A stretch of DNA of 64,000 nucleotides from an uncultured bacterium (GTDB lineage Bacteria; Cyanobacteriota; Vampirovibrionia; Gastranaerophilales; Gastranaerophilaceae): assembly GCA_949283255.1 (NCBI GenBank), contig CASDRS010000004.1:62001-126000 (forward strand), in the 5' to 3' direction. This document shows positions 8,486-18,172 of this stretch, one piece after another; position 1 is the stretch's first letter, and each line of letters begins with the position of its first letter. Under the pieces are notes generated by a model. The model saw only the letters and a list, made by a program, of their open reading frames with translations, was not told the DNA's origin and ran no database searches. The position numbers and the translations under genes were made by a program.

Positions 8486-10237
8486 TTAGCGCTGTCTGTA
8501 AACTTTACTTGTATATTTTTCAATATCAGGAGTATCAATTTCGAAAACGTGAACTCTTGATGGGCCGACATCAACTCTTAATTCACCGTCAACTGCCTGA
8601 AAAATACTTTCTTTACCATAAGAAGGCAACAAGTTTTCAAGCTTTTGATCAGCTCTTAACGTAGGAACCTTTATCTTACAAGCTACAGCCCTGTTAACGT
8701 TTTTATTTGCAACTACCAAAAGAGTCTTACCTTGATAATGTCTTGCATAAGTAATAATCTGATCATTCTTATCACCTTCCTTATCAAGAACAATAAACGT
8801 ACCCTTAGGTCCAACTACATCAGAATATTTATCTCTTAGAGCGTGACATTCCTGAATAAACGGACGAATAGTAGTCTCCTTACCACCAGGCTTTCTTGAC
8901 AAGTTGAACAAATCAAGCTTGCCATAGTGTACAGTCATCTCGTGGTTGTCTGTTCTTGTTTCAGGTGAATATTTTTCAGCATAACTTCTTGTATAATAAT
9001 CTCCTGTCTGGAACCCATCAACCTGATACATATTTGTCATAGGTATCGTAGCCTCAAGCCCCATTATCATCTTGCAAAAATCAGCTCCGCCATGAAACAT
9101 TGGAGATAAATCATCATGAGAGGCAAATGATGCTATTAAAGATTTCCCAGGCTCTAAGCTATATGACATATCCAACTGCTCTTTTATATAATTTATAAAA
9201 TCTGATGCTGTTTTCCACTCACTAAATAAGTGATACTGTCCGTAATAAGAATCAAATCCGGCCCTCAATGCATCTTCCGGTCTGTCAGCAGGCATGTTTA
9301 CCATAGGTGAAGCATCTTCATGAGTATAACATTCTGCCAACCAAGCAAATTCAGGATCTCTTTGTCTTGCATATTTTGTTAAAATATCCCAGAATTCAAC
9401 AGGTTTAGCTCTTGCTACATCGACTCTAATACCGTCTACACCTAAATCTATACACATATCTACAAACTGTTTGTGTAATTCCAAAAGTTTAGGATTTAAT
9501 GTTCTCTTACCTTCATCTTCCCAAGGCTGAAACATTCTGATATCATTCCATCCTTGTGGAGTTTTAGCCATACCGTTTTCTATAGCCATCCACTCAGGGT
9601 GCTGTTCAAACATCTCGGTAGATGCACAACTTGGCATATCTAACATTACCTTGATATCACGCTTATGGCATTCGTTTATAAAATCCCTAAACTGTTCCTT
9701 TACAGGTCTTGGATCATTTTTATCAGCCAATACGGGATCTATTGCAAGCATATCCAATGGGGAATATACTGAACCGGCAGTTCCCATTGCCTGCTTACGA
9801 CCTGGAGTATTTACAGGTAAAATATGCAATGTATTGAATCCATCAGCCTTAACTTCATCCAAACGCTCAATTGCATTTTTGAAAGTACCGTGTTCTTCAT
9901 TTCCGTCTATATATTCATTTCCGTTTTCATCTTTGGCATTGAATATTCTCGGGATAATTGCTAATATTTTAGCATCACAATTCCTGAATAAGGTCCTTAA
10001 GTCATTTGTGTAAAGCATTTTTTTGACAGGCTTTTTATTATCAATCTTTGCAGTCTGATCCGGTTTGTTAATCAAAGAAGCATTCAAAGCCGCTTGATTA
10101 TCCAAATATTGTGTCAGTTTATTATCATTATCCGATGATAAAGCTTCCTGTGGAGATATGTTTACAGACTTATCTTCATTTACAGGTTTTTGAATTGTAT
10201 TTAATTTTAGGCTTAATAAATTTGTAGTATTCAACAT
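8486..10237 (-). CDS. GH13 family enzyme, GlgE-like
   Basis: A 583-residue alpha-amylase-superfamily enzyme with all catalytic residues: Asp273 in GIRVDVARAKPVEFWD, Glu302 in FAWLAECYTHED, and His374-Asp375 in SFASHDDLSP. The sequence after strand 4 (AKPVEFWD) and the EQHPEW segment resemble GlgE maltosyltransferases, which extend alpha-glucans from maltose-1-phosphate, but the protein lacks GlgE's N-terminal domain, so the reaction is uncertain. I chose the ATG at 10237, 4 bp after the upstream stop, over the ATG at 10282 inside the previous gene. It is last in a three-gene operon and has no signal peptide. A polar leader of about 80 residues precedes the barrel. Confidence 0.85.
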   Translation of the reverse strand: MLNTTNLLSLKLNTIQKPVNEDKSVNISPQEALSSDNDNKLTQYLDNQAALNASLINKPDQTAKIDNKKPVKKMLYTNDLRTLFRNCDAKILAIIPRIFNAKDENGNEYIDGNEEHGTFKNAIERLDEVKADGFNTLHILPVNTPGRKQAMGTAGSVYSPLDMLAIDPVLADKNDPRPVKEQFRDFINECHKRDIKVMLDMPSCASTEMFEQHPEWMAIENGMAKTPQGWNDIRMFQPWEDEGKRTLNPKLLELHKQFVDMCIDLGVDGIRVDVARAKPVEFWDILTKYARQRDPEFAWLAECYTHEDASPMVNMPADRPEDALRAGFDSYYGQYHLFSEWKTASDFINYIKEQLDMSYSLEPGKSLIASFASHDDLSPMFHGGADFCKMIMGLEATIPMTNMYQVDGFQTGDYYTRSYAEKYSPETRTDNHEMTVHYGKLDLFNLSRKPGGKETTIRPFIQECHALRDKYSDVVGPKGTFIVLDKEGDKNDQIITYARHYQGKTLLVVANKNVNRAVACKIKVPTLRADQKLENLLPSYGKESIFQAVDGELRVDVGPSRVHVFEIDTPDIEKYTSKVYRQR

Positions 10238-10241
10238 ATCT

Positions 10242-12869
10242 CTAAACCTTATCTTTCTTGTAATAATTCTTCTTTCCGCCAAAGAAGAATTGGGATAATA
10301 CTGTTACGCCGTATAGCCCGGCAAAGAAACCGCCAAACATTTTTACCCATTTTCTGGTATTAAATGCTTGTTTTGCAGTATTTGCAATCATTTCATCTAA
10401 TGCCGCACCTACACACAGGCTCTTTTCACTAGGGCTGGCTCCTGAATAAGCCCTTTGACCATTATGCCACATATCATGAACTACTTTTGACGGAAGCGCA
10501 AAGTATTCGTGGTCTCCAACCTTGCTCATCATATTTCTTCTAAAATCATTCAACATATTTTTTACTGTTGAATATTCAGTTAATGCTGATTCTGTTTCAG
10601 GTTGTACTGGTCCGCCATACAATAAATTCATTACTCGTTTAAAGAAGTTTGTATCACTCGGTATAAATACACCTTCTTTTGCAAGTTTTTCTTTATTATA
10701 ATAATCGAACTTAACTGAACCGTCAGGATTAAATGTAAGAGGACCGCTATCTTTTGTATTCGGATCCAAATTTCTCAAGAATTCAAATTTAACTGAATAA
10801 TCTGAAATTCTACCGCTAGTTGTCAAGAATTCACCGAGAGCAAATATTTCTTCTTTTACTTCCTTAAGTATATTTTCAGGCATAATCTTGCCAACCATTC
10901 TATCAGAATTCATTTCATATACATTGTTTACCACCTTCAAATCAGGGTCATTTATAACCGTTCTGTAGAAATTCAATGTATTAAAGAACCTAGCAAAAGT
11001 ATTCTTCACATTTGACAGATTATCATTGACGAACGTCCTACTCAAGCCTAATAAAGAACCCACTTCACAACCGTTCTTACCAATTAATTTTTCAGCAGTT
11101 TTGCCAAATCCCATTGCGCTAATATCACCTGCTGCGGCATAATATGAAGTTTCTAATTGCTTGATATACTTACCTGTCATATCATCAGGGTTAACGTGAC
11201 GCCCTATCTGAGCAAACTGAGCTGCAGCAGATTTAATTGCATCTTCATACAAAGTCTTATCTGCAGCTATTTTTTGCATCTTAGTATGCAACAGGTCAGC
11301 AACCATATTTCTGTCATATCTTGTGTTTTCAATTTCTTCCGGAGTAATTTTTAATGTATTAATCAAAGATTTTGCAACATCATTCCAGAATTTACCCTTT
11401 GAAGTATCAGGAGCTGATGCCAATTTCTTAAATGCATATACACTCAAAGCGTTATTTTCAGCACAGAAAGCTGACATTCTTGCGGCCAAACGTTTTACAA
11501 CATTTTGCATATTATCATCCAAAACATCTGTAGGAGTGTTTGTCAACACTGACATTAAAGGTCCGTCAGAACCGCTAACACCACTTAATAATTTAACCAA
11601 ATTCTTACGAGTGTTTTTGCTGATTTTTACTCCGTCCTTATTCAGATTTGTTAAATTCTTTTCTACTACAGACAAGACTTCGTCTGATACCTTCTTAAGA
11701 TCATTCAACTTGAACTGTTGACCATCATATTTTTCAAATACAAAATTCAACTGTTCATCATTTGGAACAATCTTATGAATATTTTGAACTAAAACTTCTC
11801 CGCCAGGAACATGCTTAACTGCATCTTCCATTGATTTTACTAGAGGCTTAATTTGAAGTTTTGATATACGATACTCACCGCTTACAAACAATCTTGTCAA
11901 ATCAGCCTTCATTGCAGATTGTACTTTTGGTGTTAAATCCTGAGTCAAAGCTGATGATAGAGATTCCAAAATCTCATCATTTATCGCTCTGCCTTTATAC
12001 ATTTCAAATACGCCATTTACATCGTTTTCAATATTTTTTGATGCGTATTCTTTTTGAGACTTAGAAAAATCAACAAGGATATTGTCAACCTTTCTATTCA
12101 TAAAGTAACCGTAAACATCTTCTACATAAGGTTCTAAACGATTACATATCAATGAACTCAAAACAGGAGTAGCAAAACCTGCCGTCAACATCCACATTGT
12201 ATTATTCTGAAGTGCTATCTGGCGCATCTTTTCTTGAACTGCATCTCTACGGTTAGGTAAATCCTTAGGGATTCTTGTTCTGTTACCAACTCTTGTTATT
12301 TCCTTGTCGGAAATCATATCGTATGCCAAATATTGGTTATCCTGGAAGAATGGTTTTTTCCTACCTTGGCTGTCTTCATAACGCATAAATGGATTAAATC
12401 CGTGAATTAGTCTTGCCGGATATTCTAATGCAATTTTTGGCCATATTGCCATTGATGCAAAGAATGAAGCCAAACCTACAAATTCCATACCTTTTTTAAC
12501 AGGAGTTTTCTTTATTGAATATAAATAAGCTGCAATTCCAAGACCACCAAGTTTCATACCCAAATCATTCAATTTCCCAAGCTGGTGATCATTTGCATCC
12601 CCCTTCCAAGCAGCTTTTAATGCCTTTAAATCATAAGCCATATCATCAACAAATACTGCCGGCGCTGACATAATACCGTTTTTAATAATATGTCCCTTTG
12701 GAGGAAGCGGCTTTATAAAAGTTCTATTTGCCAATTCTCTGTTTATATCAAACTTAGGCTTTGCCTTCCTTCTGGTAATAATTTCAATCTCATCAGAAGA
12801 TTTCGGCTGAGATACCTGAGGATTAACATTTCTATTCTGTATGTAGCTGTGTATTAAATTTGTCTGCAT
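10242..12869 (-). CDS. Large membrane-associated protein of unknown function
   Basis: An 875-residue protein I do not recognise. The N-terminus is polar (about 60 residues). Hydrophobic segments occur near residues 105-155 (LGGLGIAAYLY; FVGLASFFASMAIWP) and 225-245 (WMLTAGFATPVLSSLIC), and one near the C-terminus (FGGFFAGLYGVTVLSQFFFG) is followed by a basic tail. The long middle is mostly helical and soluble. Its ATG lies one base after the stop of the upstream gene, and the GH13 gene follows after 4 bp, so the three are one operon and probably one function at a membrane. There is no signal peptide or known catalytic motif. Confidence 0.8.
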   Translation of the reverse strand: MQTNLIHSYIQNRNVNPQVSQPKSSDEIEIITRRKAKPKFDINRELANRTFIKPLPPKGHIIKNGIMSAPAVFVDDMAYDLKALKAAWKGDANDHQLGKLNDLGMKLGGLGIAAYLYSIKKTPVKKGMEFVGLASFFASMAIWPKIALEYPARLIHGFNPFMRYEDSQGRKKPFFQDNQYLAYDMISDKEITRVGNRTRIPKDLPNRRDAVQEKMRQIALQNNTMWMLTAGFATPVLSSLICNRLEPYVEDVYGYFMNRKVDNILVDFSKSQKEYASKNIENDVNGVFEMYKGRAINDEILESLSSALTQDLTPKVQSAMKADLTRLFVSGEYRISKLQIKPLVKSMEDAVKHVPGGEVLVQNIHKIVPNDEQLNFVFEKYDGQQFKLNDLKKVSDEVLSVVEKNLTNLNKDGVKISKNTRKNLVKLLSGVSGSDGPLMSVLTNTPTDVLDDNMQNVVKRLAARMSAFCAENNALSVYAFKKLASAPDTSKGKFWNDVAKSLINTLKITPEEIENTRYDRNMVADLLHTKMQKIAADKTLYEDAIKSAAAQFAQIGRHVNPDDMTGKYIKQLETSYYAAAGDISAMGFGKTAEKLIGKNGCEVGSLLGLSRTFVNDNLSNVKNTFARFFNTLNFYRTVINDPDLKVVNNVYEMNSDRMVGKIMPENILKEVKEEIFALGEFLTTSGRISDYSVKFEFLRNLDPNTKDSGPLTFNPDGSVKFDYYNKEKLAKEGVFIPSDTNFFKRVMNLLYGGPVQPETESALTEYSTVKNMLNDFRRNMMSKVGDHEYFALPSKVVHDMWHNGQRAYSGASPSEKSLCVGAALDEMIANTAKQAFNTRKWVKMFGGFFAGLYGVTVLSQFFFGGKKNYYKKDKV

Positions 12870-12870
12870 C

Positions 12871-13983
12871 TTAGTTCACCACATACTTTCTGTCCTTTTC
12901 AATAATATCCGCCGAATCTAATTTTGACGGTTTATGAGAACTTGTAAGGACATTTACTATACCAATGAATGTCGTTGCGGCAGCAAGTCCTATAAGACCT
13001 TTGCCTGAATATTTATTAAAACCTTTTGCCTCTGCAGGTCCCTTCAGGAAGTCTCCGAAACTATCCGCAAAACTGTCACAGAAAGTACCCAAAGATTCTA
13101 AAAACTGCTTAGGCTTCCAGAATTTTAATGTTGCAACTTTAAAATAATCTTCCCAAGGTTTTTGGAGAGCCACACCGACTCCGACTGCTGCCCATAAGTA
13201 TGACGAAATTGTTTTTGCTAAATTGGTTTTTACAGCAATCTCTTTTATTCTAGGTTTTGCATCCTGATCTGAATCCTTCAAATTGTTACCTAAACCAAGT
13301 TTTTTAGCAACTTTGTCATAATAACAATTCATAGGTTCACCCTTAGCAGCATCACCATAGTTCAAGTTCCAATAAGGGAACTCTAAACTTTCATATACTT
13401 TATGGAATTCAAAAGACGGAATATCCGCATCATTCGGAGCCTCAGGAAGCTTATAGCATAATTTCACATAAGGCTGTTCAGTATCAACACCAGTAAACCA
13501 TTTTACAGGAGTCGTAACAAATGACTTTGAAAAATTCTTTGCCAAACCATAGAACAAAACGCCTAATGCCATCTTATTTCCGAACTTAGTCGCACTTGCA
13601 CAATCCTTATGACCTGCAAAAAGTTTATTAGCAGAATTAAATACTGCCATCAACATTGCACTACCTGTCAAATAAGGAAACATACCCATTGTCAAGAATT
13701 CATAGAAATTTGAATTTTTACTACCCTTCAATCCTCTTGCAGGATACATTGTCAATGCATTACTTAGCTTATCCCAAGTTATATATAATCTGTTTCTAAT
13801 ATTGTTATCAACCGGAATTGCCTGCTTTTTCTTAAGTTCACTTTTGCTGATACGGTGACCATCACAAGTTACAAAAAGATACTCTTCTTTTTCCGGAACC
13901 TGCAAATTTTCGTTTTTTTCTTTATTATCACGTTTTGCAGCAAACAATATATTATTACTGTAATTTTGAACAGGTAAAATCAT
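12871..13983 (-). CDS. Membrane protein of unknown function, first gene of the GH13 operon
   Basis: About 370 residues. The frame is open to 14010, but the ATG at 13983 has GGAG 5 bases before it and is the better start. The N-terminus (polar, then LFAA at 13-16) is a weak version of the Phe tag seen in the 18-29 kb island. Hydrophobic stretches lie near 105-130 (FLTMGMFPYLTGSAMLMAVF), 145-160, 265-285 and 335-355. Several blocks resemble the next gene in style (long polar loops between membrane helices). A GCAAAA box and TATATG (18-bp spacer) lie upstream at about 14010-14033. No family recognised. Confidence 0.78.
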   Translation of the reverse strand: MILPVQNYSNNILFAAKRDNKEKNENLQVPEKEEYLFVTCDGHRISKSELKKKQAIPVDNNIRNRLYITWDKLSNALTMYPARGLKGSKNSNFYEFLTMGMFPYLTGSAMLMAVFNSANKLFAGHKDCASATKFGNKMALGVLFYGLAKNFSKSFVTTPVKWFTGVDTEQPYVKLCYKLPEAPNDADIPSFEFHKVYESLEFPYWNLNYGDAAKGEPMNCYYDKVAKKLGLGNNLKDSDQDAKPRIKEIAVKTNLAKTISSYLWAAVGVGVALQKPWEDYFKVATLKFWKPKQFLESLGTFCDSFADSFGDFLKGPAEAKGFNKYSGKGLIGLAAATTFIGIVNVLTSSHKPSKLDSADIIEKDRKYVVN

Positions 13984-14071
13984 TTTTACTCCACACAAGT
14001 ATGACTGCACATATAAGACTCCTAAATATTTTTTTTTGCTAGCGTAATAGCGTTTGTTACATTTTTTTACA

Positions 14072-14914
14072 TTAGTTTATAGTAAAAAACACCATACAGA
14101 AAAGTCCCACTATCACGCAATAATAGCCAAATATTTTCAATGAAAATTTTGACACAAATTTCATAAAATATTTAATACACAAATAACCGACGATACCGGA
14201 GACTAATGTACCTGCAATTATAGCATGCCAATTAAAAGCAAGAGCCTCATGAATGTCAATCTTTATAATAGGATAAACCATTGACGCTCCCAAAATAATC
14301 GGAATACTTAATAAAAAAGAATATCTAGCAGCAGTAGCTCTATCAAGTCCGCTAAAAAGCCCACTTGCAATAGTCCAACCTGAACGAGAAAATCCCGGAA
14401 GTGCAGCAAGCCCCTGAGCTATACCTATCAATATTGAGGACTTTAAATCAACAGTAGTTTTTTTAGCCTCAAACTTTTTAGACATATATTCGCTTGCAAA
14501 AAGTACAAGCCCCGTAATAAACAACAAACCGCCAACAATCTGCGGACAAAATACTAATTTTTCCGCAACAACATTAAGAGGAACAGCAAACACCAATGTC
14601 ACAATAGTTCCAAGTATAATATACAAACCAAGTTTTGCCTTATGTTCAGACCAATCCCTTGTTTTTATAGCGTTCCACATAGCAACACAAATCTCTGCTA
14701 TATCTTTTCTAAAAAAGATTAAAACTGCAACAAGAGTACCCAAATGAACCATTATATCGAAAAATACTTCTTCATTTGACTGCTGAACAATTTCTATACC
14801 TTTAAAAACCTTATAAAAATTGGAAGTAAAAACAAGATGTGCTGAGCTCGAAACCGGTAAAAACTCACTCAAACCTTGAACTATCCCCATCAATATTGCT
14901 TGTATAAAATTCAT
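14072..14914 (-). CDS. uppP: Undecaprenyl-diphosphate phosphatase (UppP/BacA)
   Basis: Dephosphorylates undecaprenyl pyrophosphate to recycle the lipid carrier used for peptidoglycan and glycan export, in the cytoplasmic membrane. The 280-residue polytopic protein has both family signatures: GIVQGLSEFLPVSSSAHLV at residues 9-27 and ALPGFSRSGWTIASGLFSG near 173-191. AGGAG lies 11 bases before the ATG. It is last in the operon kdsC-queD-uppP. High dosage of this family gives bacitracin tolerance. Confidence 0.96.
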   Translation of the reverse strand: MNFIQAILMGIVQGLSEFLPVSSSAHLVFTSNFYKVFKGIEIVQQSNEEVFFDIMVHLGTLVAVLIFFRKDIAEICVAMWNAIKTRDWSEHKAKLGLYIILGTIVTLVFAVPLNVVAEKLVFCPQIVGGLLFITGLVLFASEYMSKKFEAKKTTVDLKSSILIGIAQGLAALPGFSRSGWTIASGLFSGLDRATAARYSFLLSIPIILGASMVYPIIKIDIHEALAFNWHAIIAGTLVSGIVGYLCIKYFMKFVSKFSLKIFGYYCVIVGLFCMVFFTIN

Positions 14915-14930
14915 CGGCTAATGCTCCTAA

Positions 14931-15296
14931 TTACATATCTTCTTCATAATAACTTGCACACGAAGTTTGAGTTTCCCAAACTGAAATTTTTGTTAACTGC
15001 ACAATTCTTTCTTTTAACTTTGAGTATATGAATGCAGCAATCATCTCACTGCTTGGGCTTTCTCCTTTAAATTCAGGCAATTCGTTTACATCCTTATGAT
15101 CAAGCAAATCCAAAACTGCATTCAATTCACGTTTTAAAACCTTATAATCGATCAAAATATTGCTCTTATCTAAAGTTTCACCTTTAACATAAGCCTCTAC
15201 CATCCAATTATGACCATGCTGATTTTCACATTCACCATCATAATTTAAAAGATGATGAGCAGCAGAGAAAAACGCCTGTGTCTTTATTTCGTACAT
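14931..15296 (-). CDS. queD: 6-carboxytetrahydropterin synthase / 6-pyruvoyltetrahydropterin synthase family (QueD)
   Basis: Makes 6-carboxy-5,6,7,8-tetrahydropterin from dihydroneopterin triphosphate for queuosine or a related 7-deazaguanine. The 121-residue protein has the zinc histidines (FSAAHHL near residue 13; QHGHNW near 29), the catalytic Cys in GECENQHGH, and Glu in SPSSEM and VWET. The start is 2 bp after the kdsC stop, with GGAG inside the end of kdsC. No other queuosine gene is in the window. Confidence 0.93.
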   Translation of the reverse strand: MYEIKTQAFFSAAHHLLNYDGECENQHGHNWMVEAYVKGETLDKSNILIDYKVLKRELNAVLDLLDHKDVNELPEFKGESPSSEMIAAFIYSKLKERIVQLTKISVWETQTSCASYYEEDM

Positions 15297-15298
15297 AA

Positions 15299-15769
15299 TT
15301 AATCTCCCTTATTCATTTTCAATATACAATCACAAAACTCCCTTACAGCACCTCTTCCACCATTTTTAGAAGAAATCCACCCGACAGAAGCTCTTACCTC
15401 ATCTACGGCATCTGCAGGGCAAGCCGAAAATTTGACTTTTTGTAATATGCACAAGTCAGGCAAATCATCTCCAATATAAGCAACTTCATCATAACTAAAT
15501 CCGTATTTTGCTAGAATTTCATCGAGTTTTTTTATTTTATCTTTTACACCTTGATGAAGTTCCTTTATTCCCAGATTTTTTGCACGGCAAGCAACTGTAC
15601 CGTTCTCACGACCGGTAATTATAGCCGTAACGATTCCCGCTTTATTTAAAAAGACAATACCTTGTCCGTCTTTTGCATTAAAAGTTTTATATTCGACACC
15701 ATTTTCGTCATAAGTAATACTACCATCCGTCATTACTCCGTCGACATCAAATGCTGCAAGTTTTATCAT
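15299..15769 (-). CDS. kdsC: KdsC/YrbI-type HAD phosphatase (3-deoxy-D-manno-octulosonate 8-phosphate phosphatase)
   Basis: A 156-residue minimal HAD phosphatase without a cap domain, as in KdsC tetramers. Motif I is FDVDGVMTDG, motif II IITGRENG, the Lys is in HQGVKDKIKKL, and motif III is IGDDLPDLCIL. KdsC removes phosphate from KDO-8-phosphate in lipopolysaccharide core synthesis; related members act on nonulosonate phosphates. AGAGGT precedes the ATG, and TATAAT on the minus strand near 15798 is a likely -10. No kdsA, kdsB or kdsD is in the window, so the substrate is inferred. Confidence 0.88.
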   Translation of the reverse strand: MIKLAAFDVDGVMTDGSITYDENGVEYKTFNAKDGQGIVFLNKAGIVTAIITGRENGTVACRAKNLGIKELHQGVKDKIKKLDEILAKYGFSYDEVAYIGDDLPDLCILQKVKFSACPADAVDEVRASVGWISSKNGGRGAVREFCDCILKMNKGD

Positions 15770-15868
15770 AAACTGTACCTCTTTGAAAATTATACTATAA
15801 ACTCATACAAAAAGACTAATTTGCAAAAAAACTTTAAACATTTGATAAAATAACCCGTATACAATTAT

Positions 15869-16150
15869 ATGGAAAACAAAAACTTAAAAAATAAATACTT
15901 AAGTTTCAATTTCACAGATTCGCAAAAAATCATGGCGGATGTTAAGGATTATATAAGGAAAAGTGAATGCCAAGAGCTCACTATAGATTTGAAATCCATA
16001 AACGTTATGGATGCAGCAAAGATAATAGTGACAACATCTGCATATCACAATAAAAAGTACCCCCAAGGAAAACTGATCTGCAAAACACAGTCTGCAATTA
16101 AAAGTTTAATTTCAAAAACATCAACCCGAAATTTAGAGTTTATAATATAA
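15869..16150 (+). CDS. Small protein, possibly STAS-like
   Basis: A 93-residue protein. The central part (ELTIDLKSINVMDAAKIIVT) has the strand, then Asp near a helix start, seen in STAS/anti-sigma-antagonist folds, but it is short and I would not rely on it. The ATG has no ribosome binding site; TATACA or TACAAT lies 3-5 bases upstream, so the transcript may be leaderless. A GCAAAA box lies further up at about 15822. It is divergent from kdsC. Confidence 0.55.
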   Translation: MENKNLKNKYLSFNFTDSQKIMADVKDYIRKSECQELTIDLKSINVMDAAKIIVTTSAYHNKKYPQGKLICKTQSAIKSLISKTSTRNLEFII

Positions 16151-16192
16151 TATTATTTGAATGTAATATTAGTATTATTTAAAGGAATAACC

Positions 16193-16660
16193 ATGACAAA
16201 TCATGCAGAAACAGCAAAAGAATTGTTTAAAAAGGGGTATAACTGCTCACAAGCAGTAGTTGGAGCATTTGCAGAAGAACTCGGAGTTGATTTTGATACC
16301 GCAATTAAAATGTCATCATCATTTGGAGGCGGTATGGGAAGATTACGAGAAGTTTGCGGAACAGTCAGCGGTATGCTTATGGCAGCAGGTTTAAAATACT
16401 GGGATCTTAACGCCGATGCAAGGGAAGCGAAGACTAAACATTATGAAAAAGTTCAAGAACTTGCGAGAAGATTTAAAGAAAAAAACGGAAGTATTATTTG
16501 CAGAGAACTTCTTAATGGGATAGAAAATTCAACATCACCTATAGCCAGTGAAAGAACAGCAGAATATTACAAAAAACGCCCTTGCCTTGAGCTTGTCGGA
16601 GATGCTGCGGAAATTCTTGAACAATACATTAATGAAAATTCAACCGTAAAAACTTGTTAA
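16193..16660 (+). CDS. C_GCAxxG_C_C family putative redox protein
   Basis: A 155-residue protein matching the family named for its cysteine pattern: GYNCSQAVVGAF near residue 15, then FGGGMGRLREVCGTVSGML (residues about 45-63) with a conserved Cys, and C-terminal cysteines at CRELL and RPCLEL. Members are thought to be redox or metal-linked; no reaction is known. The ATG at 16193 follows AAAGGAATAACC, which decides the start over an upstream in-frame codon at 16157. Confidence 0.85.
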   Translation: MTNHAETAKELFKKGYNCSQAVVGAFAEELGVDFDTAIKMSSSFGGGMGRLREVCGTVSGMLMAAGLKYWDLNADAREAKTKHYEKVQELARRFKEKNGSIICRELLNGIENSTSPIASERTAEYYKKRPCLELVGDAAEILEQYINENSTVKTC

Positions 16661-16709
16661 AAAACTTAAATTACTAGCAAAAAAATATTATTAGGAATTT
16701 ACTATAAAT

Positions 16710-17354
16710 ATGAAAATTTTACCTTACATTGGAGTTGTTGCATTAACGAGCGGATTATTGATGAATACAAAATCAGCAAATGCACAAACAGTAGACACAA
16801 CCCCACCTCAAGATACATTTGAAAAATCAAAACCTATACTACCTTCAGGCACTACAAATGATTCAATATTAATGTTTGCACCAAGCCCTGAAGTGCTTAT
16901 ACAAGGAGAACTTCGTAACGCTAAAATTGTTGTAGACATATCAAAAAACATTTTGTACTACTACAACGATGACGGGATTGCGCAAAATGCATATTTAGTA
17001 GCAAGCGGGAAGCAGAGCTCTCCTACTCACACAGGAGTAAGGGTTGTTTCACACATAGAAACTTTTCCTTATAAAACAGCTCCATACGGCACAAAAAGGA
17101 GAAGAAGACCGTGGGATTACGGACCTAAGATTATAATAGTAGACAGATTAAATCCGGAAACAGGCGAAAAAAGCCAAATTGGAGAATTCATACACGGCAA
17201 CAACAATCCTGAAAGTATCGGACATTATGCCTCTATGGGATGCATAAGGATGGACAATGAGGTTATAAAAGACCTCTCCTCGAAAGTCAAACGAGGCGAT
17301 ATCATTGTCATAACAAAAAGCGGCAAAAATAAAACATTAAAGGCTCAACTATAG
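16710..17354 (+). CDS. Secreted L,D-transpeptidase (YkuD domain)
   Basis: Forms L,D cross-links or anchors proteins in peptidoglycan outside the cytoplasmic membrane. The 214-residue protein has a signal peptide ending near SANAQ (about residue 25). The YkuD catalytic region holds His162 (FIHGNN) and Cys178 (SMGCIRM), with Ser175 before the Gly-Cys pair. An unusual Arg cluster (KRRRRPWDYGP) sits before the catalytic part. A GCAAAA box at 16677 lies 17 bases before TACTAT, which is 4 bases from the ATG. The last 6 bases overlap the convergent HD-domain gene at a CTATAG palindrome that holds both stop codons. Confidence 0.93.
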   Translation: MKILPYIGVVALTSGLLMNTKSANAQTVDTTPPQDTFEKSKPILPSGTTNDSILMFAPSPEVLIQGELRNAKIVVDISKNILYYYNDDGIAQNAYLVASGKQSSPTHTGVRVVSHIETFPYKTAPYGTKRRRRPWDYGPKIIIVDRLNPETGEKSQIGEFIHGNNNPESIGHYASMGCIRMDNEVIKDLSSKVKRGDIIVITKSGKNKTLKAQL

Positions 17355-18155
17355 ATAACACTTACGTTCGCAACCTGTAACACCTGCGTACAATTCAATA
17401 AATTGTTTTGCAGGACTTGAATCAATTTTTGTAAGTAAAACTTCTTCAATTTGGAAGAAACCTACCTCAGCCGACATTTCAACATCAATTTTTATAGGCT
17501 TTTTCTCACCATGGTGAATTCCGATACGATTTATCGCATTAGCAGAATACTTATGAATATCACCGACACGCGGAGCGTGATTAATAGCCATAGGAATACG
17601 AGCTCGACCCTTTGTCATATCGCAGCCATCAGCTATTAAAATTATACCTGCTTCTATAGAGTGTATTTTTCGGGTAGACATGTGACCAATAATGGCTTCA
17701 GTCGCAACAGCTTTAATTATAACCCTTCTATGAAGATTATCAGGAAATACAACATGCAAAGCTCTTTCAATAATAGGCTGCGCCAACAGAGCAGACATTT
17801 CTTCGTGTCCTTGACGACCGATTGCCATACCCAAATCGTGCATCAATCCTGCCAATATAATTGCGCACATACTATCTTCAAAAGTTCCAATCTGCTCTTC
17901 TTCCAAAGATGTTTTGATACCGCAATCGTGCAAAATATTAAGCATCTTAATAGCATTGCCAACTACCTGACGCATATGCACAGGTCCATGGTCATTAAAG
18001 CCTAATCTTCTGATTGATACGTTATTCGCATAATCCTGTAATTCCTGCAACTCGTCATCCGCAAACAAATATTTTGCAAGCGTTAACGAATCCGGATGAT
18101 TTTTTAATCTATCTAATATTTTTGATTCTGTTGATATTTCTTTAACTGACTTCAT
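17349..18155 (-). CDS. HD-domain metal-dependent phosphohydrolase
   Basis: About 268 residues. The metal ligands of the HD superfamily are visible: His in GPVHMRQVV near residue 63, the pair in AGLMHDLGMAIG near 103, and later His/Asp (IGHMSTRKIH; IADGCDMTKGRAR). Members hydrolyse nucleotides, cyclic dinucleotides or other phosphates; the substrate here is unknown. I chose the ATG at 18155 because a minus-strand TATAAT ends 6 bases before it; an upstream in-frame codon at 18173 overlaps the previous gene's stop. Leaderless expression is likely. Confidence 0.87.
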   Translation of the reverse strand: MKSVKEISTESKILDRLKNHPDSLTLAKYLFADDELQELQDYANNVSIRRLGFNDHGPVHMRQVVGNAIKMLNILHDCGIKTSLEEEQIGTFEDSMCAIILAGLMHDLGMAIGRQGHEEMSALLAQPIIERALHVVFPDNLHRRVIIKAVATEAIIGHMSTRKIHSIEAGIILIADGCDMTKGRARIPMAINHAPRVGDIHKYSANAINRIGIHHGEKKPIKIDVEMSAEVGFFQIEEVLLTKIDSSPAKQFIELYAGVTGCERKCYL

Positions 18156-18172
18156 ACAAACATTATAACACA

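Noticed and set aside
10282-10282. ATG at 10282 as start of the GH13 enzyme
   Set aside because: It lies inside the end of the upstream gene; the ATG at 10237 gives a 4-bp gap and normal coupling.
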